A stretch of 64,000 nucleotides of DNA, taken from assembly GCA_002381805.1 (NCBI GenBank), contig DFXZ01000012.1:62001-126000 (forward strand). Direction: 5' to 3'. Positions 43,698 through 53,592 of the stretch are shown here, one piece after another. The position numbers and the translations under genes were made by a program. The first letter of the stretch is position 1. Each line of letters starts with the position of its first letter. The notes under the pieces are model-generated. The model had not been told where the DNA came from. It did no database searches and saw nothing but the letters and a program-made list of their open reading frames with translations. Source of the DNA: Bdellovibrio sp. UBA4095. GTDB taxonomy: Bacteria; Bdellovibrionota; Bdellovibrionia; Bdellovibrionales; Bdellovibrionaceae.

Positions 43698-44044
43698 TTC
43701 TTAACCCGTCTACCAACTAGAAAAAATGCTGGTCGCAAAGTGACTCCGTTTTTCAATTCAGCACCAAGAAAAGCAATCGAGATGCCATCGAACTACCTGT
43801 AGCGATGACGCTTATTGTTGTCACGCTCTCTGGAATTTCATGACCAGAATTTAAAGTCGTCTGGAGGGCTAACTATTCAGTTTGCAACAGCGAGTTGGTG
43901 CGAAAGTTGAAATGCTAAACGACAGGAGTCCACGCCCTCAACAGACAGGCGCGCAAAGCTATTCAAGAAAAGCTTAAAAGCACTTCAGCAACAGAGTTCA
44001 TGAATGCATTTCGCGGCGGAGAATGGGCCTTCGTAAAGATCCCT
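43698..44044. other. Intergenic between cysS and the DUF4105-like gene; possible ORF remnant
   Basis: No intact gene is supported. One plus-strand frame has protein-like sequence interrupted by a TGA (about 43841) and a TAA (43916-43918), then stays open past 44044 in antisense to cysS. It may be a decayed gene or chance. No clean cysS terminator was seen. Confidence 0.3.
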
Positions 44045-45502
44045 CTATTTCGTGACTTCCCAGAAGCTGCCTTCCGGGGTGTCACTAACCGAGATTCCCA
44101 AAGCCGTGAGTTCTGCGCGAAGCTCGTCGGAGCGAGGGAAATCCTTGGCTGCCCGGGCAGCACTTCTTTCAGCGACTAAAGCTTCGACTCGGCTTCTTTC
44201 CAGATTCATCTTTTTCAAAAGCAGCTCGTCTAAATGAGTGAGGAACTCTTGAGCGGGCTCTTGGAACAGACTCATTAAAGCGCCCACTTTTTTAACAAAC
44301 TGATGGAAGGCCAACGACTTGCCCTGAACTGCAGGATTCACCTTCATTCCGCGACGAACTTGATTATTGAACTGGCGCACGACCTCAAAGATCGCCGCGA
44401 AAACTTCAGGTGTTGCAAAATCATCATTTAATGCCGTCTCGATTTTCTTCCAAGCTTCTGCCGTGATATTTTCAAAACCGGCATCGACCTTCATATCGAC
44501 GATAGCACCAGCCAGATATCCTTCTGCCATCGCAAGGGCAGAATAGACACGCCCTAAGCCCGACACTGCTCTGTGAGTTGCGTCTTCGTTAAAGTCCGTA
44601 AGCGAGCGGTAATGAACTGACAAGATAATCCATTTATAAACTTCAGCGCTGTTCTGTTCTAAGAATTCGCGCATGGTCACGAGATTTCCCAAAGACTTGG
44701 ACATCTTCTGACCACCGAAGTTCAGCATATTGTTGTGCATCCAGTACTTTACAAAATGCTTGCCGGTACAACCTTCGCTCTGAGCCACTTCGTTCTCGTG
44801 ATGGGGGAAAATTAAGTCCATACCACCACCGTGAATATCGATCTGATCGCCGAATATTTTATGAATCATCGCCGAACATTCGATATGCCATCCGGGGCGA
44901 CCCGGCCCCCAAGGTGATGGCCAAGAGACCTCCCCTGGTTTTGCCGCTTTCCAAAGTGCAAAATCCAAAGGACTTTGCTTCTTTTCGTCCACACCGACGC
45001 GAGCGCCAGCTATTAAGTCATCAGGGTTACGGCCACTTAGCTTTCCGTACCCATTGAAAGCCTGAATGCTGTACATTACATCACCCTGGACTTCATAAGC
45101 TTTTTTATTTTCTATCAGAGAGCTCACCATTGAACGGATATCATCCATGTGCTCTGTCACCTTGGGATTAAAGTCATGGGGCCTTAACCCCAAACTCGCA
45201 AAGTCCTTTTTGTATTCGGCAATGTATTGCTCCGCTAAATCAGCGGGAGACATCCCTTTTTCTTGGGCACGATTGATGATCTTGTCGTCGACATCTGTGA
45301 AATTTAAAGCATAGGTGACCTTGTAGCCAAGTGTCTCTAGCCAGTTGCGCACAAGATTGAAAAAAACCACTCCACGAAAATTCCCGACATGCAAGAAGTC
45401 GTAAACCGTGGGGCCACACACATACATCTTTACTTGTGGAGGCTGCAGCGGCTGAAATTCCTCAAGTTGTTTTGACTGCGAGTTGTAAATATTTAAAGCC
45501 AT
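44045..45502 (-). CDS. cysS: Cysteine--tRNA ligase
   Basis: A 485-residue class I aminoacyl-tRNA synthetase. HIGH-type motif FLHVGNFRG in the N-terminus, Zn ligands including CGPTVYD, and KMSKSLGN near residue 267; the C-terminal anticodon-binding part is complete. GAGGA precedes the ATG. It lies 8 bases after gltX, so the two synthetase genes form one operon. Confidence 0.97.
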   Translation of the reverse strand: MALNIYNSQSKQLEEFQPLQPPQVKMYVCGPTVYDFLHVGNFRGVVFFNLVRNWLETLGYKVTYALNFTDVDDKIINRAQEKGMSPADLAEQYIAEYKKDFASLGLRPHDFNPKVTEHMDDIRSMVSSLIENKKAYEVQGDVMYSIQAFNGYGKLSGRNPDDLIAGARVGVDEKKQSPLDFALWKAAKPGEVSWPSPWGPGRPGWHIECSAMIHKIFGDQIDIHGGGMDLIFPHHENEVAQSEGCTGKHFVKYWMHNNMLNFGGQKMSKSLGNLVTMREFLEQNSAEVYKWIILSVHYRSLTDFNEDATHRAVSGLGRVYSALAMAEGYLAGAIVDMKVDAGFENITAEAWKKIETALNDDFATPEVFAAIFEVVRQFNNQVRRGMKVNPAVQGKSLAFHQFVKKVGALMSLFQEPAQEFLTHLDELLLKKMNLERSRVEALVAERSAARAAKDFPRSDELRAELTALGISVSDTPEGSFWEVTK

Positions 45503-45510
45503 CGTATCCT

Positions 45511-46992
45511 CTAAAGTTGCGCCAATGCCAAAGCGGCTCTGCTGACCAATGATTTTTTATTCATCAATGGCACCAAGATCTTTAACTCCGCACCATGAGG
45601 CTTACCAATGACCGCTACACGAATAGGCATGAAGAGATGCTTGCCTTTTGCTCCGGTTTTATTTTTGACTTCGTCTTGAATTTTCAGGAACTCATCTTCA
45701 GTCATGTATTCGTTCGGATAAGCTTCGACCAGCTCCTTCCAAGCTGTGAGCACCGCCTTAGTTGGTTCCCACTTCATAGTCTCTTCGGCTTCTGGCAGGA
45801 TGACATAGGACTTATCATTTAACGGGCGATATAGCTCAATCGCATCCGCCAAAACTTCCATGTAACTTTTGAAAACCTCAATGGATTTTTCCTGCCATAC
45901 AGGATCTTGTGGCAGTTCCATATTTTCACGTGCCAGGAAAGGCTGGATCTGTTTCCAAAGCTCCATATTCGGCAGCGCCCGCAAGTGCATCGCATTGACC
46001 CATTTAAATTTCACACGATCAAAAATAGCGCCCGAATGATTCAAGCGAGAAATGTCAAAAACATTGATCATGTCTTCGATGCTAAAAATCTCTTTGCCTT
46101 CAGGATGCGACCAACCCAAAAGGGCGATAAAATTCAAAACCGCAGAGTTTAAATAGCCTTCATCACGAAGTTGGCTGCAGGCCACAGCACCTTTGCGCTT
46201 GGATAACTTCTGTCTGTCTTCGTCAAGAATCAGCGCCATGTGACCAAACTCAGGTGTTTGCCAGCCCATGCCTTCGTAAATCATCAGCTGCCTTAAAGTA
46301 TTTGGAAGATGCTCTTCGGCGCGGAACACGTGCGTGATCTTCATCATGTGGTCATCAACGGCACAACAAAAGTTATAAACAGGCATTCCATCCGAACGAA
46401 GCAAGACAAAATCACCCACCATATCAGAGGGAAATTTCACTTCACCACGAACAAGATCGTTCAGAATGTAGTCTTTCTTAAGTTCTTGTGTTTTGAAACG
46501 GACAACACCTTTATTTCCCGCTTTTAAATGCTCTTGAGCTTGTGGCAAAGTCCAGTGCTGATAAGGTGAATTCACATGAGGATTGCGCCCTTCTTTCAAC
46601 GCCTGCTCTCTCTGCTGTTCAAGTTCAGCGTCAGTCATAAAACAGTAATAAGCCTTGCCCGTCTGTAGAAGCTTATCAGCAACCTCTTTATAAATTGGCA
46701 GACGCTCACTTTGACGATAAGGCCCCAATGGACCGAGGTCTTTCAAGGTTTTTGAATCCACCCCTTCATCCCAAAGCAAGTTCAACCAAACCATGTCATC
46801 GACTACGCCTTGTAAGGATTCTTGAGTAGAGCGCGCCTCATCTGTGTCTTCGATACGCAAAATGAATTCGCCTTTATTCTTTTTCGCGAACAGATAGTTA
46901 TAAAGAGCCGTTCGTGCGCCACCAACATGCAGATAGCCCGTCGGAGATGGAGCAAAACGAACTCGAACATGGGGAGAAATTTGTGAATTCAT
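45511..46992 (-). CDS. gltX: Glutamate--tRNA ligase
   Basis: A 493-residue class I synthetase. RFAPSPTGYLHVGGARTAL contains the HIGH-type motif, KLSKRKG the KMSKS loop, and the alpha-helical anticodon cage follows. AGAGGA precedes the ATG. Normal length. The only gltX in this window; whether it also charges tRNA-Gln cannot be judged here. Confidence 0.97.
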   Translation of the reverse strand: MNSQISPHVRVRFAPSPTGYLHVGGARTALYNYLFAKKNKGEFILRIEDTDEARSTQESLQGVVDDMVWLNLLWDEGVDSKTLKDLGPLGPYRQSERLPIYKEVADKLLQTGKAYYCFMTDAELEQQREQALKEGRNPHVNSPYQHWTLPQAQEHLKAGNKGVVRFKTQELKKDYILNDLVRGEVKFPSDMVGDFVLLRSDGMPVYNFCCAVDDHMMKITHVFRAEEHLPNTLRQLMIYEGMGWQTPEFGHMALILDEDRQKLSKRKGAVACSQLRDEGYLNSAVLNFIALLGWSHPEGKEIFSIEDMINVFDISRLNHSGAIFDRVKFKWVNAMHLRALPNMELWKQIQPFLARENMELPQDPVWQEKSIEVFKSYMEVLADAIELYRPLNDKSYVILPEAEETMKWEPTKAVLTAWKELVEAYPNEYMTEDEFLKIQDEVKNKTGAKGKHLFMPIRVAVIGKPHGAELKILVPLMNKKSLVSRAALALAQL

Positions 46993-47011
46993 AAATCCTC
47001 TGATTCAGCTG

Positions 47012-47045
47012 AAAATAAAAAAGGCTTGGTTTTGAGCCAAGCCTT
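47012..47045 (-). terminator. Rho-independent terminator of carD
   Basis: AAGGCTTGG/CCAAGCCTT with a 7-base loop and a T-rich run on the minus strand, 43 bases beyond the carD stop and just before gltX. Confidence 0.9.
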
Positions 47046-47087
47046 AGTTTTATTATGATTTTATATATTCGTCTAGTCGCTTTGGGA

Positions 47088-47582
47088 CTAAGCTGTTACT
47101 CCGAAGATAGCTTTAACTTCTTCTTCCTTAAAAAGCTCTTCTTGGCTGGTCGCCAAAGTCAGCTCTTTCAATAATAGACTTCTAGCTGAGTCCAACATCT
47201 TGCGCTCACCGAACGAAAGTTCTTTGTCTGCTTTAAGTAAGAAAAGATCGCGTAAAACTTCAGCAATTTCGAACACAGAGCCGGTTTTAATCTTTTCCAT
47301 GTATTCACGATAACGACGATTCCAAGTTTGGTTGTCGATTTTGATATCTTTTTCCTTAAGGATACCCACAACCTTAGAAGCCTCTGCCTTAGAAATAATA
47401 GGACGGAGACCTGCGGATTTAACGTTCGTCGTCGGGATCATGATTTTAAGACCAGTATCCACTAACTGCATGTTGTAAAAAGTTGTCTTCGCACCCAACA
47501 TTTCTTTGGTTTCGATTGAGACCACTTTAACAACGCCGTATCCGGGATAAACTGCATTATCGCCGATATTAAACGTTTGCAC
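47088..47582 (-). CDS. CarD-family transcriptional regulator
   Basis: A 164-residue RNA-polymerase-binding regulator. The N-terminal RID domain (FNIGDNAVYPGYGVVKVVSIE) contacts the beta subunit; the helical C-terminal half (RRYREYMEKIKTG...LLLKADKELSFGERKMLDSARSLLLKEL) binds promoter DNA and stabilises open complexes. GTG 47582 is six bases from AGGAGG; the TTG one codon upstream is only three bases away. CarD proteins act globally on rRNA and stress promoters; the targets here are unknown. Confidence 0.93.
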   Translation of the reverse strand: MQTFNIGDNAVYPGYGVVKVVSIETKEMLGAKTTFYNMQLVDTGLKIMIPTTNVKSAGLRPIISKAEASKVVGILKEKDIKIDNQTWNRRYREYMEKIKTGSVFEIAEVLRDLFLLKADKELSFGERKMLDSARSLLLKELTLATSQEELFKEEEVKAIFGVTA

Positions 47583-47731
47583 CAATAACCTCCTCTAAGC
47601 TAACTGACCTAAAAACCAAGTTCTTAGGCGGAGTTATAACCGTGACTGTTCTATCAAATTTGACACGAGTTATCAAATAAGAGCACGGCGTTGGAAATAA
47701 TTTCAACGGAATAGGATATCACAGGAATAAC

Positions 47732-47762
47732 AGAAGGGCCCGCTTACTAAGCGCGCCCTTCT
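47732..47762 (-). terminator. Probable terminator of the second subtilisin gene
   Basis: AGAAGGGC/GCCCTTCT outer arms and an inner CGCTTA/TAAGCG pairing give a long stem. The T-run is weak on both strands, so confidence is limited. Confidence 0.5.
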
Positions 47763-47797
47763 TAATGATTTCAATAGTTTAGCCTATTTTGTCTAGG

Positions 47798-49930
47798 TTA
47801 TTTTGCCGTGTACACAAGGGCAAACGGTTGAGCCCCCGCCTTACCTTGCGGAACTTTAAAACCTTTTACAGTGAGTTTATATGTCCCCGCTGGCAAACCG
47901 CTCTTTTCAATCACTTCCAGGTTATTGGTATGATCGTTCGAACTCAGAGTCTGTCCGTTCGGTAGAGTCAGCACCAAATCCAAGTCATTAACCAGCGCTT
48001 TAGCAGCATTTGAAGACCCTGGAGCATCCGTCCAAGCCAAGTTGGCGTAAAGGTGACCTTCCGTCACGTTGAACTCGTAAGATACTTCGGCCCCTTGAAC
48101 AACCCCTTCGCGATGATCGATGAATTTGGTGGCTGATCCCAACTGAGCAATATTGCCCATGTCGACACGGCCGTACCCCTCATCCGCATTTGGGCGACGA
48201 GTAAGAATCTCTTGTCCACGAGCTGCACCGACTTCGCCGAACTGACCAGGATACATATCAACAGCTGTATGAAGCATCACTGCTTTCATCATTGCTCCCG
48301 ATGGATTCTGGATACCGATTTTTTCCACAAGGATCTGACGAGCAATCGCCGCAGCGCCCGCTGTCAGGGGAGTCGACATCGATGTTCCTCCAGACCAAGC
48401 GTAGTCTTGATTGTATCGACCCCAAAGTGGGCTAGAGTTCGGATCTTGGGAAATCACGCTAAGGATGTTTGTTCCAGGCGCGACGATATCAGGCTTGATA
48501 CGGCCATCGGCCGTCGGTCCACGAGAAGAGAACATCGCTAAGCCATCTTTATTATCAGAAACGTAAGAGCTATAGATCGGCTCCTGCGACCACTCGTCCT
48601 GTGCCGCTCTTAGTTTACTAATAGGAACTTGAATACCACCAGATTTGGTCACATTTTCTGAAGCACCGACAGTTAGAACGTTCTTTGCAGTTCCAGGTGA
48701 AGCCATTGAATTTTCATCGATACGACCGTCACGATTCTTATCAGAGCCACTGTTACCAGCAGCAAATAGAACTAACATATCAGGATTTGCGAACAACCAC
48801 TCATCCACTTGCACAGCAAAGTTATCGTAAGCTCCGAACGTTTTCGCACCACCCCAAGAGTTGGTATGAATACGAGCTCCATCAGCTTGAGCCTTTGCAA
48901 AAAGATCCCCGAGCTTGGATGGAACGCTCAAGTTCTTGAGCATCGGCGACCACATGCCCTGAGCCACCATTTGCGCCTCATAAGCTCCGCCTTTTAGCAG
49001 GCCTTTGGACGCTGTTCCGCGACCCATTACGGATCCCGCAACATGAGTACCATGCCCCATTGGATCAGCCCAAGATTTAGACCACAAACCGAAAGGATAT
49101 CCGGAGACAACTCCGCCTTTGAAATCCTGATGGATATTGTTGATATCTCCAGAATCCAAACCAGTGTCTGCCATGGATACTGTTTGCCCTCTGCCGGTAT
49201 AACCCAATGACCAAACCGCATCAAAGTTCATTAGCTGTGTTCCGGATTCATTACCTACAAGGTCCGTATAATCCCCTGTCGAGCCTTCAATAGCCTCAGA
49301 TATCAGATCTTGATCCATGGTAAAATGAAAAGATTGAATCTCAGGCATTGGTTGAATGTGTTCAACACCAGTAAGCCCTGCAACGGCGTAAACCAAACCA
49401 CGAGGAACGAAGGCTACAATTGACTTTCCTTCAGCAACTTCAACAATTACTTGAGGACTTAGTGCTTCCATTTTTGTAGCTATTTTTTCTGACTCAGAAG
49501 CCTTAAAGGTCTTTATCAGGACGCGCTCTAGTGATGACTTATTGAAGATACTTGCTGGCTGAAAGTGAGTGCTCGCTTTATATGTAGGATCGTAATCAAC
49601 AACTGCATGTATTTCTTTATGTTTGTTCTTATATGCTGTGATTTTTGCAAGAGTTCCGCGAACTACAAGTGCATCCTCTGGCAAGTAACCGAAAATTTCA
49701 AATCCCGCAGTTTGAAGAGCCTTTTTGTCTGACTCTGTTATAGCGTTTACATACTGAACAATGAATTCAGTCGCTTCAGATTGAGAACCCATGATCACAT
49801 GACCTGAAGAAATCTCCGCTGTCTTGATGTTTCCAATGTTGAGCTTTAAGACTGTTCCTGCACTTGCGAAGCTAACAGCCAGCACGCTCGCAGTCGTCAT
49901 TACAGCGACTCTTTTGCTGAATTGAATCAT
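47798..49930 (-). CDS. Secreted subtilisin-like serine protease with C-terminal beta domain
   Basis: A 710-residue exported S8 peptidase. Signal peptide (VSFASAG), long N-terminal propeptide-like region (about 25-235), catalytic Asp255 (SMADTGLD), His293 (GHGTHVAG) and Ser517 (GGTSMSTPLTAG), and a C-terminal domain (about 600-710) with NLAWTDAPGSS and LVNDLDLVLT, as in KP-43-type subtilases. ATG 49930 is six bases from GAGGGGG; the longer frame to 49987 is not supported. A leader hairpin overlaps the Shine-Dalgarno. Confidence 0.93.
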   Translation of the reverse strand: MIQFSKRVAVMTTASVLAVSFASAGTVLKLNIGNIKTAEISSGHVIMGSQSEATEFIVQYVNAITESDKKALQTAGFEIFGYLPEDALVVRGTLAKITAYKNKHKEIHAVVDYDPTYKASTHFQPASIFNKSSLERVLIKTFKASESEKIATKMEALSPQVIVEVAEGKSIVAFVPRGLVYAVAGLTGVEHIQPMPEIQSFHFTMDQDLISEAIEGSTGDYTDLVGNESGTQLMNFDAVWSLGYTGRGQTVSMADTGLDSGDINNIHQDFKGGVVSGYPFGLWSKSWADPMGHGTHVAGSVMGRGTASKGLLKGGAYEAQMVAQGMWSPMLKNLSVPSKLGDLFAKAQADGARIHTNSWGGAKTFGAYDNFAVQVDEWLFANPDMLVLFAAGNSGSDKNRDGRIDENSMASPGTAKNVLTVGASENVTKSGGIQVPISKLRAAQDEWSQEPIYSSYVSDNKDGLAMFSSRGPTADGRIKPDIVAPGTNILSVISQDPNSSPLWGRYNQDYAWSGGTSMSTPLTAGAAAIARQILVEKIGIQNPSGAMMKAVMLHTAVDMYPGQFGEVGAARGQEILTRRPNADEGYGRVDMGNIAQLGSATKFIDHREGVVQGAEVSYEFNVTEGHLYANLAWTDAPGSSNAAKALVNDLDLVLTLPNGQTLSSNDHTNNLEVIEKSGLPAGTYKLTVKGFKVPQGKAGAQPFALVYTAK

Positions 49931-49939
49931 GATGAACCC

Positions 49940-49956
49940 CCTCATACTTGATGAGG
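49940..49956 (-). promoter_or_regulatory. Leader hairpin overlapping the protease Shine-Dalgarno
   Basis: CCTCAT (49956-49951), a 5-base loop, and ATGAGG (49945-49940) on the minus strand. The second arm includes the first bases of the GAGGGGG ribosome site, so the stem could limit translation until opened. Stability is modest (6 bp), so this is a suggestion. Confidence 0.4.
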
Positions 49957-50025
49957 AAATCAGATCACGACCTCGGTCGGGTATCAAATATTAAGTGAAT
50001 CTTACTATTGTGGTGCGGCGAAAAA

Positions 50026-50433
50026 TTAAAGTCTGTGAGCCATCACAGCCAAAGAGAGCTTTCCTGCCGTGCGACCTTTTGAATTCACTCCAACTTCCAT
50101 CTCGCGATTTTCGGGCGCAAAGATTTGTGCACGCTCAGATATTTTTTCCTGCCCGCGCACTCTTTTTGTCACGGTCACATCCATGAGCAGTCCCTCAGTT
50201 TCATCGCGTTCGGCTTTTTTGGCATAAACTTCAATCAGCGTTTCATGCTGACCATCATCGGATATTTCGCTGACGTAGGTTTTTTTACCGGATTTTGCCA
50301 CGGTGTTCACTGATATGGGAGAATGTCCTTTGATACCCACACGCATGTTCACTTTGTAAGTGGGCGGCGCTGCCTGCGCAGCAATTGAAAGACTGATTGA
50401 GATTGTCGCTAAGAGAGTGTTGAAAATCTTCAT
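50026..50433 (-). CDS. Small secreted protein of unknown function
   Basis: A 135-residue exported protein with signal peptide ending at SIAAQAA. The mature part is beta-rich and charged (YKVNMRVGIKGHSPISVN; VTKRVRGQEKISERAQIF). No Cys. No family recognised. It lies between the protease gene and recG, about 60 bases from recG and 95 bases from the protease start, on the same strand, and may have its own promoter. Confidence 0.65.
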   Translation of the reverse strand: MKIFNTLLATISISLSIAAQAAPPTYKVNMRVGIKGHSPISVNTVAKSGKKTYVSEISDDGQHETLIEVYAKKAERDETEGLLMDVTVTKRVRGQEKISERAQIFAPENREMEVGVNSKGRTAGKLSLAVMAHRL

Positions 50434-50494
50434 CCGATCACATCCTTGTGGTCAGCCGCCAGAATGACAAACATTTACAACGTGCGCAACAGCA

Positions 50495-52582
50495 TTATGC
50501 GATGCCCGCAAGAGCGGCAGGACCATGTTCACGCAAAAGTTCTTGCCGCAATCCTTCATGATCCTTGAAAGAAAGCTTAGGATCTCGTCGTAAAATCTCA
50601 AAGGCAGCCTCTCGAGCTTCTTGCAGCGTCTTCATATCTCGCACAAGATTCGCAAGCTTAAATCCGCTCAGGCCCGACTGCCGCGTTCCCATAAACTCTC
50701 CAGGGCCGCGCATCTCCAGATCGAACTCAGCGATCTTAAAACCATCAGAGGTCTTTTCCATCATTTCTGTTCGCTGACGCCCCTCTTCCGAAACCGCATA
50801 ACCCATGATCAAAATGCAAAAACTCTTGTACTCGCCTCGCCCCACTCTGCCGCGCAGCTGGTGCAACTGAGACAAACCAAATCTTTCGGCATGTTCGATG
50901 ATCATAATATTGGCGTTGGGCACATCCACGCCTACTTCGATAACAGTTGTCGACACCAACACCTGAATTTCGTTTTTGCGAAACAGATCCATTACTTTTT
51001 CTTTTTCGTCAGGCTTCATTTTGCCATGCAAAAGACCAAAGCGAACGTCTGGAAATTGTTGTTGCAGCTTTTCATACTCGCTCACAGCATTCTTTAAGTC
51101 GATTTTTTCGCTTTCTTCTACCAGAGGATACACAAAATACGCCTGACGCCCCTTACGCAATTGCTCCAACATAAATTGCAAAGCTTGGTTGCGTTTACTG
51201 TCATAGATAACTCGAGTTTGAATGGGACTACGCCCGGCGGGCATTTCATCAATAATTGAAACATCAAGATCGCCATACACCGTCATCGCTAAAGTTCGAG
51301 GTATGGGCGTTGCAGTCATGACCAAGAAATGCGGCGAAGCTCCTTTGTTTTTTAAAACGCCTCGCTGCTCGACGCCGAAACGATGCTGCTCATCAATAAT
51401 AACCAAGCCCAGATTCTTAAATTTAACTTCGTCCTCGATCAACGCATGCGTTCCAATGATGAGATCGATCTCTCCCGCTTCCAATGCACTCAGAACACTT
51501 TTCCGTTCCGAAGCCTTGGTTTTACCGACTAACATTGCCAACTTAAGCCCTAAAGGCTCTAAAACTTTTTGAGCATTTTTAAAATGCTGTTCTGCTAGAA
51601 TTTCCGTTGGCGCCATTAGACAAGACTGATATCCACTTTCTGCTGCATAGATCGCAGCCATGAAACTGACAAGGGTCTTTCCGCTTCCCACATCCCCTTG
51701 AACCATTCTATGCATAGGGTGAGGCTTTTCCAGGTCCGCTTTAATCTCTGAAAAAACTCGTTTCTGCGCGCCCGTCATTTCAAAAGGAAGGGACTGCAAT
51801 AGAGCTCTCAGTTTGTCTCCCCGATTCATGATTTGCGGAGCATTGTCTTTTTGGAATCCAACCTTGCGTGAAGCGAGGTACAACTCCAGCCAAAAAAACT
51901 CTTCAAAAATAATTCGCCGCTGAGCTTGAGACTTAAATTCAGCATATTCCTGAGCTTTTGCTGGATCGGGGTAATGGATTTCCTTTAAAGCATCTTGACG
52001 CTTTTTAAGGTGATACTTTTCCAGAATCCATTTCGGCAGAACTTCCTCTGGCCACTCGCCCAGCTGTGCAAAAGCCAATCGAATCAGTTTCATGATCTTG
52101 GCTGTGGCCAGGCCTTCGATTTCGGTATAAAGCGGAATCAAAGCATCCTGGGTTTCTTCGTCTGGCTCTATGTCGCGGATATCGGGATGGTGAAACTCGG
52201 CACGACCACGATACTCGATGACTTTTCCCACCACTCGCACTTCCGTGTATGGCTTGAATCTTTCAAAGTAACCTTTGTAAGGTACGCGAAAGTATTTGCA
52301 GTGTATCTGTCCTGTCGCATCTCGCACTAAAACATCGTACATCTTGCGACTGGAGCGCCCCATATTGACACTATGAACGGACACAACTTGAGCTTTTATA
52401 CTGACGATATCATTCACTTTGAGACTGGCTATATTCCTAGCCGCTCTCTGATCTTCGTACGCTCGAGGATAAAACTCGAAGAGGTCACCGAGAGTTTTTA
52501 AACCCTTACGAGAGAAGATGTCTCCCAGTTTGGGACCAACTCCTTTGAGGTACTGAATGGAAGTGTCTAGACGAAGGGCCAT
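50495..52582 (-). CDS. recG: ATP-dependent DNA helicase RecG
   Basis: A 695-residue branch-migration helicase for stalled forks and Holliday junctions. N-terminal wedge/OB domain (KVNDIVSIKAQVVSVHSV), Walker A GDVGSGKT, DEQH box, the TRG-type motif, and QLRGRVGRG near the end. Full length. ATG 52582 with a weak Shine-Dalgarno. Divergent from the HD-GYP gene, with 60 bases between them. Confidence 0.96.
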   Translation of the reverse strand: MALRLDTSIQYLKGVGPKLGDIFSRKGLKTLGDLFEFYPRAYEDQRAARNIASLKVNDIVSIKAQVVSVHSVNMGRSSRKMYDVLVRDATGQIHCKYFRVPYKGYFERFKPYTEVRVVGKVIEYRGRAEFHHPDIRDIEPDEETQDALIPLYTEIEGLATAKIMKLIRLAFAQLGEWPEEVLPKWILEKYHLKKRQDALKEIHYPDPAKAQEYAEFKSQAQRRIIFEEFFWLELYLASRKVGFQKDNAPQIMNRGDKLRALLQSLPFEMTGAQKRVFSEIKADLEKPHPMHRMVQGDVGSGKTLVSFMAAIYAAESGYQSCLMAPTEILAEQHFKNAQKVLEPLGLKLAMLVGKTKASERKSVLSALEAGEIDLIIGTHALIEDEVKFKNLGLVIIDEQHRFGVEQRGVLKNKGASPHFLVMTATPIPRTLAMTVYGDLDVSIIDEMPAGRSPIQTRVIYDSKRNQALQFMLEQLRKGRQAYFVYPLVEESEKIDLKNAVSEYEKLQQQFPDVRFGLLHGKMKPDEKEKVMDLFRKNEIQVLVSTTVIEVGVDVPNANIMIIEHAERFGLSQLHQLRGRVGRGEYKSFCILIMGYAVSEEGRQRTEMMEKTSDGFKIAEFDLEMRGPGEFMGTRQSGLSGFKLANLVRDMKTLQEAREAAFEILRRDPKLSFKDHEGLRQELLREHGPAALAGIA

Positions 52583-52642
52583 GGCTCTCGATTATTCAGG
52601 AATTTCTACCTAAGTCAATGTATCCATGGCAGAATTTTAAAT

Positions 52643-53587
52643 ATGGATCCTGTTCAATATTTCCGTATTCGCCTGAGCACTATTCGTCCAGACAAAGTGA
52701 CGACGTTCGACATTTTCATCCATATTGATGGAAAGTACATTCTCTACGTTAAAACCGGAGACAAACTTTCTGACACAAAAATTAAAACCATGCACTACAA
52801 GGACACTGGTGATTCTTTCTACATAAAAATGGAAGATAAAGCCAAGTACCAAAACTGGGTGCGGGAAGAAATGAATTCAGATCTGCTGAATCCGTTTGAA
52901 AAGGCGAAAATTCTGCATGAATCATCGGTCGCCCTGATGGAAGACCTGTTCGAGAATCCAGATGTGAATACAGCACTCGATGAGTCTCGTCCGATTATCA
53001 AAGATTTTATCGAAGTGATGGAAAATGTTCCAGATGCCATGGGCTTTATGATCTCGCTATCGGGCCATGATTTTTATACTTACAATCACTCTCTTGATGT
53101 CAGCATCTACTCGCTTGGACTGGGAAAAGCCTTAGGATTTAACAAAGAAGATCTCGAGGAGTTAGGCGTCAGTGCCCTTTTCCATGATATCGGCAAAAGA
53201 AGTGTCAGCTTAGATATTTTATGTAAAAAAGGTGGACTGTCGGATGCCGAATGGGAGCAAATGAAAATGCATCCCCAGTATGGCTTGGTCATCCTGAACA
53301 ACCACCCCAACATCAGTGATGCAATTAAAGCTGCGTGCTTTGAACATCATGAATCCTGGGCAGGGAATGGTTATCCTCAACAATTAATGGCGGATGAAAT
53401 CCATCCTTTCGCACGCATTGTCGCAATTACAGACACCTACGATGCTATGACCACTCAGAGATCCTACAACGTTCCTCTTAAGCCGTTTGATGCCGTGACT
53501 ATGATGAAAGAAAAGCTGGCCGGTCGCTACGATCCAGAAATGCTTAAGGCAATGTATTCGGTACTTTTCAAACTGAAGGTGGCCTAG
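52643..53587 (+). CDS. HD-GYP domain protein, probable cyclic-di-GMP phosphodiesterase
   Basis: A 314-residue cytoplasmic protein. Residues 1-110 are an unassigned N-terminal domain; 130-312 form the HD-GYP domain: NHSLDVSIYS, HDIGK (181-185), and HHESWAGNGYP (235-245) with the GYP motif intact, then AITDTYDAMTT. The metal-binding His/Asp set appears complete, so it should cleave c-di-GMP to pGpG or GMP. Bdellovibrio uses c-di-GMP to control the predatory switch. A six-Cys secreted protein gene follows after 5 bases. Confidence 0.92.
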   Translation: MDPVQYFRIRLSTIRPDKVTTFDIFIHIDGKYILYVKTGDKLSDTKIKTMHYKDTGDSFYIKMEDKAKYQNWVREEMNSDLLNPFEKAKILHESSVALMEDLFENPDVNTALDESRPIIKDFIEVMENVPDAMGFMISLSGHDFYTYNHSLDVSIYSLGLGKALGFNKEDLEELGVSALFHDIGKRSVSLDILCKKGGLSDAEWEQMKMHPQYGLVILNNHPNISDAIKAACFEHHESWAGNGYPQQLMADEIHPFARIVAITDTYDAMTTQRSYNVPLKPFDAVTMMKEKLAGRYDPEMLKAMYSVLFKLKVA

Positions 53588-53592
53588 AGTTT

